DNA of 34,874 nt from positions 1 to 34,874 of the forward strand of contig DXYB01000021.1 in NCBI GenBank assembly GCA_019416065.1, in the 5' to 3' direction. Below, piece by piece: positions 32,090 through 34,874 of the stretch. Below the pieces are notes generated by a model. The model ran no database searches. It was not told where the DNA came from and saw only the letters and a list, made by a program, of their open reading frames with translations. Every line of letters begins with the position of its first letter. The stretch's first letter is position 1. This DNA comes from Acidaminococcus sp. Its GTDB lineage: Bacteria; Bacillota; Negativicutes; Acidaminococcales; Acidaminococcaceae. The position numbers and the translations under genes are program-made.

Positions 32090-32706
32090 TGGTTTGCCTC
32101 CCTGATCAAATTCCGAATGGTCTGCATGGACAGGTCACAGGCTGCCAATTCATCCGCACAGCGCTTAAGCTCCTGTCCGATGAGTTCCGCATTTTGAATA
32201 TGGTGTTTATATTTCATTTGATGCTCTAAGCTGGCCCAGGAATCCATAGCCAGCGTCCGCAATTGAATTTCAGCATAAAAAATCCCCGGCGTTTTTCCCT
32301 CCACGTCGGCAAATGGTTTTTCCATTTTCAAAATCACATGGTAGGAACGATAACCATTGGGTTTTACGTGATGGATATAGTCCTTTTCTTCCACAATGGT
32401 ACAGCCCGGGATCTTCCGTAAATACTGCAAATTAAGAGGAATATCATCCAAAAACCGGCACACAATCCGTACCCCGATAGCGTCATGGATTTCCTTGAGG
32501 GCAGAATGTACCGTAATGGGTAGATTTTTTCGTTTGCATTTATCTTCCATACTGGTAGCGGATTTAATCCGGCTTGTTAAATGCTCGTAGGCATTTTCTC
32601 CGCATGCTTGTTTTACTGCTTCATTGTAAGCTTCAATGGCTCCCAAAAGATCGTTCTGTACTTGTTCCAGAACAGGGCGCCAGTCCTCATACTGATTTCC
32701 CAGCAA
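32086..32706 (-). CDS. Small alarmone synthetase (RelQ/YjbM-like GTP pyrophosphokinase)
   Basis: The 206-residue protein consists of a single RelA/SpoT synthetase domain without hydrolase or TGS/ACT parts. Residues matching the SAS family include 'SRIKSATSMEDKCKRK' (R46, K48), 'DAIGVRIVC' with D75, 'VKPNGYRSYHVIL' with the guanine-stacking tyrosine Y119, and 'AEIQLRTLAMDSWASLEHQM' with catalytic E146. Such enzymes make (p)ppGpp or pGpp. The start is TTG, seven bases after AAAGGAGG. It is the first gene of an operon with the response regulator and kinase. Confidence 0.9.
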   Translation of the reverse strand: MLGNQYEDWRPVLEQVQNDLLGAIEAYNEAVKQACGENAYEHLTSRIKSATSMEDKCKRKNLPITVHSALKEIHDAIGVRIVCRFLDDIPLNLQYLRKIPGCTIVEEKDYIHHVKPNGYRSYHVILKMEKPFADVEGKTPGIFYAEIQLRTLAMDSWASLEHQMKYKHHIQNAELIGQELKRCADELAACDLSMQTIRNLIREANQ

Positions 32707-32737
32707 TCCGGCCCCTCCTTTGTGTTTTATTAGTTAC

Positions 32738-32766
32738 AGCATACCATATTTTTTCAGGGGTCGCAA
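32738..32766 (-). promoter_or_regulatory. Promoter of the SAS–two-component operon
   Basis: TTGCGA and TATGCT on the minus strand at 17-base spacing; the −10 lies 31 bases upstream of the TTG start. The 200-base divergent gap to the next plus-strand gene holds this promoter, the one at 32837–32866 and no further recognised element. Confidence 0.5.
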
Positions 32767-32836
32767 TGAAATCTTACAAGCTGGATAACGCTCTTTTGCC
32801 CTTTAGAGGCCTTCTTTTTCTTTCCAAAACCAGTCT

Positions 32837-32866
32837 TTGACACAGCCTATTCTCCTACCGTATAAT
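32837..32866 (+). promoter_or_regulatory. Consensus sigma-A promoter for the SpeD-like operon
   Basis: TTGACA and TATAAT, both perfect hexamers, at 18-base spacing. The −10 ends 40 bases before the start codon. This is the strongest-looking promoter in the window. Confidence 0.85.
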
Positions 32867-32906
32867 AGAAACGAACAGCTAACAAATCCCAGAGGAGGGA
32901 ATGCTA

Positions 32907-33368
32907 TTGATCGGAAAAGGAACCCAGGCGGCGCTGGATATGTACCGTTGTCTGGAAGACGTTATCTGTGACAAAGAACGTATCAAGGACATTATGGAAA
33001 GCGCAGCGGATCGTTTCAACTTGAAAGAGCTGGCCCTATACTCCACAGAAAATGAGGACGGAGACGACTACTGCTTTATCATGCTCTGCACCTGCGGACA
33101 TATCTTTCTCCACATTTTCCCCAGCTATGGGTATGTAGGCGGAGATATTTTTATTTTAGATGGCAGCTGTAATCCGGAAGCTGCCGCCACGTACCTGCGC
33201 AAGGAATTTGACCCGGATCAAGCCAAAGTCACTACGCTCATCCGTGGGGATGCGGATATCAAGGATATGAAGCCCCGTCGCAAGAAAAACATTAAGACCA
33301 TCCGCAAAGCCAAAAATGCAGGCGCCAAGCTGAAAAAGCTGATGCTCAACCAGAAAAAAGAGGCGTAA
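32907..33368 (+). CDS. S-adenosylmethionine decarboxylase-like protein lacking the pyruvoyl serine
   Basis: The 153-residue protein resembles prokaryotic AdoMetDC (SpeD). The region 'GHIFLHIFPSYGYVGGDIF' aligns with SpeD 'SHLTIHTWPEYGYAAIDLF', and the N-terminal 'ALDMYRCLEDVICD' and C-terminal 'YLRKEFDPDQAKVTTLIRG' also fit. The serine that becomes the pyruvoyl group (S63 in Thermotoga numbering) is glycine here (residue 64, codon 33096–33098). The glutamate before it is cysteine, and the catalytic C83 equivalent is leucine. H68 is kept (H69). Self-cleavage should therefore not occur. A lysine/arginine-rich tail of about 35 residues follows the domain. Start: an ATG at 32901 is only 2 bases after AGGAGG; the TTG at 32907 is 8 bases away and preferred. 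Confidence 0.75.
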   Translation: MIGKGTQAALDMYRCLEDVICDKERIKDIMESAADRFNLKELALYSTENEDGDDYCFIMLCTCGHIFLHIFPSYGYVGGDIFILDGSCNPEAAATYLRKEFDPDQAKVTTLIRGDADIKDMKPRRKKNIKTIRKAKNAGAKLKKLMLNQKKEA

Positions 33369-33376
33369 TCAGAACT

Positions 33377-34075
33377 ATGACGAACTACCTACTTTGGGAT
33401 ATCGACGGTACATTAATGCTCACCAATTATGCAGGTGTTGCTGCCCTGAAAGAAGCCTTACAAAAAATCTATGGGTTGGAAGATTTTGAATTTACTTTTG
33501 GCATGAGCGGACGCACAGACAGGTATATCGCCCGAAAAGCCATTGAAGGCATTAAAGACAGCTGGACACCGGAAGAAAGTAAGCGGATGCTGGAATTTTA
33601 TGCCACGCTTCTTCCCGCTTCCCTAGCCAGGAAAAAAGGACATCTGCTCCCCCATGTAAAGGAATGCCTTGCCTGGGCCGAGAAAAATCCACAGGTGAAA
33701 TCCGTTCTTCTTACGGGCAACTGTGAGCCTGCCGCCCATGCCAAACTGGCCCATTTCGGAATTGAAAACTATTTTGATTATAGCTTAAGTGCCTTTGGAG
33801 AGATCAGTGAACTACGGGATGACTTGTCCGTTGCCTTGTGGAAAAAATTAAAAGCTGCGGATCCTGCAGTTCGTCCAGAAGACCTCATCATTATCGGAGA
33901 CACCCCCCATGATATCCGCTGTGCCCATGCCATTGGTGCCCGCAGCCTGATTGTGCTTACCGGCAGCGTCTACAAAAAAGAGCAGCTGGAAGCAGAGCAC
34001 CCTTGGAAAATCATCCCGGAACTGCCGGCGAATCCAGAGGAATTGCTTGATCTTGTGAAAGAAGAACATCCATGA
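33377..34075 (+). CDS. HAD-superfamily hydrolase, phosphoglycolate phosphatase-like
   Basis: The 232-residue protein has HAD motif I 'LLWDIDGTLML' (nucleophile and acid/base aspartates D8 and D10), motif II 'SVLLTGN', a motif III lysine further on, and motif IV 'IIGDTPHDIRCAHAIGA'. A helical C1-type cap lies between motifs I and II. The sequence is close to the Gph/PGP group, but phosphatases of this group differ widely in substrate. It lies 8 bases after the SpeD-like gene and overlaps the next gene by 4 bases. Confidence 0.88.
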   Translation: MTNYLLWDIDGTLMLTNYAGVAALKEALQKIYGLEDFEFTFGMSGRTDRYIARKAIEGIKDSWTPEESKRMLEFYATLLPASLARKKGHLLPHVKECLAWAEKNPQVKSVLLTGNCEPAAHAKLAHFGIENYFDYSLSAFGEISELRDDLSVALWKKLKAADPAVRPEDLIIIGDTPHDIRCAHAIGARSLIVLTGSVYKKEQLEAEHPWKIIPELPANPEELLDLVKEEHP

Positions 34076-34818
34076 AAAAAATCTTATTTTGTATGACAGT
34101 ACTGCTAGTGGTGCTAACTTCGGTTCCCGCTATGGCGTTTCGGCAGGAAGATGTGAATACCTTGCGCAGTACCGGTTCCTGTCCCGGTGGGGATTTGCGC
34201 GGTGCCTATTTACGCAATGAGGATTTGACCCATGCAAATTTGGCTAATGCAGATTTAAGCTATGCTGATTTGCAAAGCGCCGTGCTGGAAGAAGCCAATT
34301 TATCCGGGGCCACGCTCCTAAAAGCCAATTTGCGTAATGCATACATGGCAAGCGCCAACCTGGACCATGCCGATATGACCAGTGCTACTTTGGCTCATAC
34401 TGTATTAAATCATGCTTCCCTAGTAGGCGTCACTGCCTACCGGACCAGTTTTTCCCACGCTCTGCTCACATTTGCCAACCTGTACACGGCAGATCTCAGG
34501 GAAAGCAACTTTGATTATGCCAACGGCGCCATGTCCAACTTTTATTCCGCCAATCTGGCAAGAAGCTGGCTCTTCTCTACGCAGCTCCGCAGTGCCAATT
34601 TTACCAGTGCCAATCTCTATGACGCCCGCATGCAAAAAGCCAGCCTAGTCGACGTCAATTTTAAAAACGCCAATTTGATGAATGCCGTGTTGGAAGAAGC
34701 CAATTTATCCAAAGCCAATTTAACTGGCGCCAATTTAGAAAATGCGGATCTTTCCCGCAGCCAGATGGAAGATACTAAATTTACTAGCGCCGAATTGCGG
34801 GACGTATATCGGAAATAA
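34072..34818 (+). CDS. Secreted pentapeptide-repeat protein
   Basis: The 248-residue precursor has a signal peptide (residues 1 to about 22, 'ILFCMTVLLVVLTSVPAMA', cleavage after AMA). From about residue 40 to 240 it is built of tandem A(N/D)LxxA-type pentapeptides, such as 'ANLANADLSYADL', that form a right-handed quadrilateral beta-helix. The start of the repeat domain, 'TGSCPGGDLRGAYL', resembles the entry motif seen in other secreted members. Function is unknown. The start overlaps the HAD gene by 4 bases (ATGA), so it is coupled to it and probably to the SpeD-like gene. Confidence 0.88.
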   Translation: MKKILFCMTVLLVVLTSVPAMAFRQEDVNTLRSTGSCPGGDLRGAYLRNEDLTHANLANADLSYADLQSAVLEEANLSGATLLKANLRNAYMASANLDHADMTSATLAHTVLNHASLVGVTAYRTSFSHALLTFANLYTADLRESNFDYANGAMSNFYSANLARSWLFSTQLRSANFTSANLYDARMQKASLVDVNFKNANLMNAVLEEANLSKANLTGANLENADLSRSQMEDTKFTSAELRDVYRK

Positions 34819-34825
34819 AAAATAA

Positions 34826-34874
34826 GGTTCTTTGTCAAATGTTGGGGAGGACCCCAAATTCATCCTTTTCTGGT
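34826..34874. mobile_element. Possible ISL3-type insertion-sequence end (cut by window edge)
   Basis: The sequence beginning GGTTCTTTGTCAAATG, followed by the short palindrome TTGGGG-AGGA-CCCCAA (34842–34857), recalls the terminal inverted repeats of ISL3-family elements. No transposase is visible before the window ends. The palindrome could instead be a weak terminator for the pentapeptide gene. Confidence 0.25.

Noticed and set aside
32574..32840. 88-codon plus-strand open frame reaching into the divergent gap
   Set aside because: Mostly antisense to the alarmone synthetase and runs through both promoters; no ribosome-binding site.

Overview
The window is bacterial chromosome, densely coded, almost all of it on the minus strand. 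Gene content (CodY, UPF0735-type ACT protein, TrmFO, Fni, a fused IspH–ribosomal protein S1, HydF) points to an anaerobic member of the Bacillota. The IspH–S1 fusion, the small gene set and the mid-range GC suggest a clostridial or Negativicutes-type organism; that placement is inference. There are no phage genes, rRNA or CRISPR array, and no complete insertion sequence. No gene-free stretch exceeds 300 bases; the longest are about 200 to 285 bases and hold promoters, terminators and one tRNA.

Layout, left to right. 1–2791 (minus): tag, pncB and a flavin-reductase-like gene cut by the window edge. 2856–5608 (minus): a threonine-branch operon (ACT regulator, hom, thrB) ending in a strong hairpin terminator. 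5682–6674: gpsA, separated by a terminator from the long operon upstream. 6737–17003 (minus): site-2 protease, scpA, scpB, rluB-type pseudouridine synthase, HI0933-type flavoprotein, cmk, plsC, ispH–rpsA, fni, der, plsY. This combines chromosome segregation, rRNA modification, translation, isoprenoid and phospholipid genes with tight or overlapping junctions. 17100–23415 (minus): dprA–topA–trmFO–xerC–codY, the usual Firmicutes order but without hslV and hslU. 23616–24830 (plus): a lone hydF, read divergently from dprA. 24884–28067 (minus): rdgB, yfcE-type phosphodiesterase, malic enzyme, metQ. 28214–29836 (minus): thioesterase, an unrecognised membrane-anchored protein and a CofE-like ligase. 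29957–30031: tRNA-Arg(CCG) with its own promoter and terminator. 30153–32706 (minus): a small alarmone synthetase in one operon with a response regulator and histidine kinase. 32907–34818 (plus): a three-gene operon of an AdoMet-decarboxylase-like protein, a HAD phosphatase and a secreted pentapeptide-repeat protein, behind a near-perfect sigma-A promoter.

Most of the window is core housekeeping. The least ordinary parts are the right-hand 5 kb and the 28.2–29.8 kb cluster. The SpeD-like protein keeps the AdoMetDC fold signature but lacks both the pyruvoyl-forming serine and the catalytic cysteine. A (p)ppGpp synthetase is translationally coupled to a two-component system. A CofE-family ligase sits among genes with no other coenzyme F420 function in view. 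Start sites were reassigned where the Shine–Dalgarno position clearly favoured a different codon; these choices are stated gene by gene.
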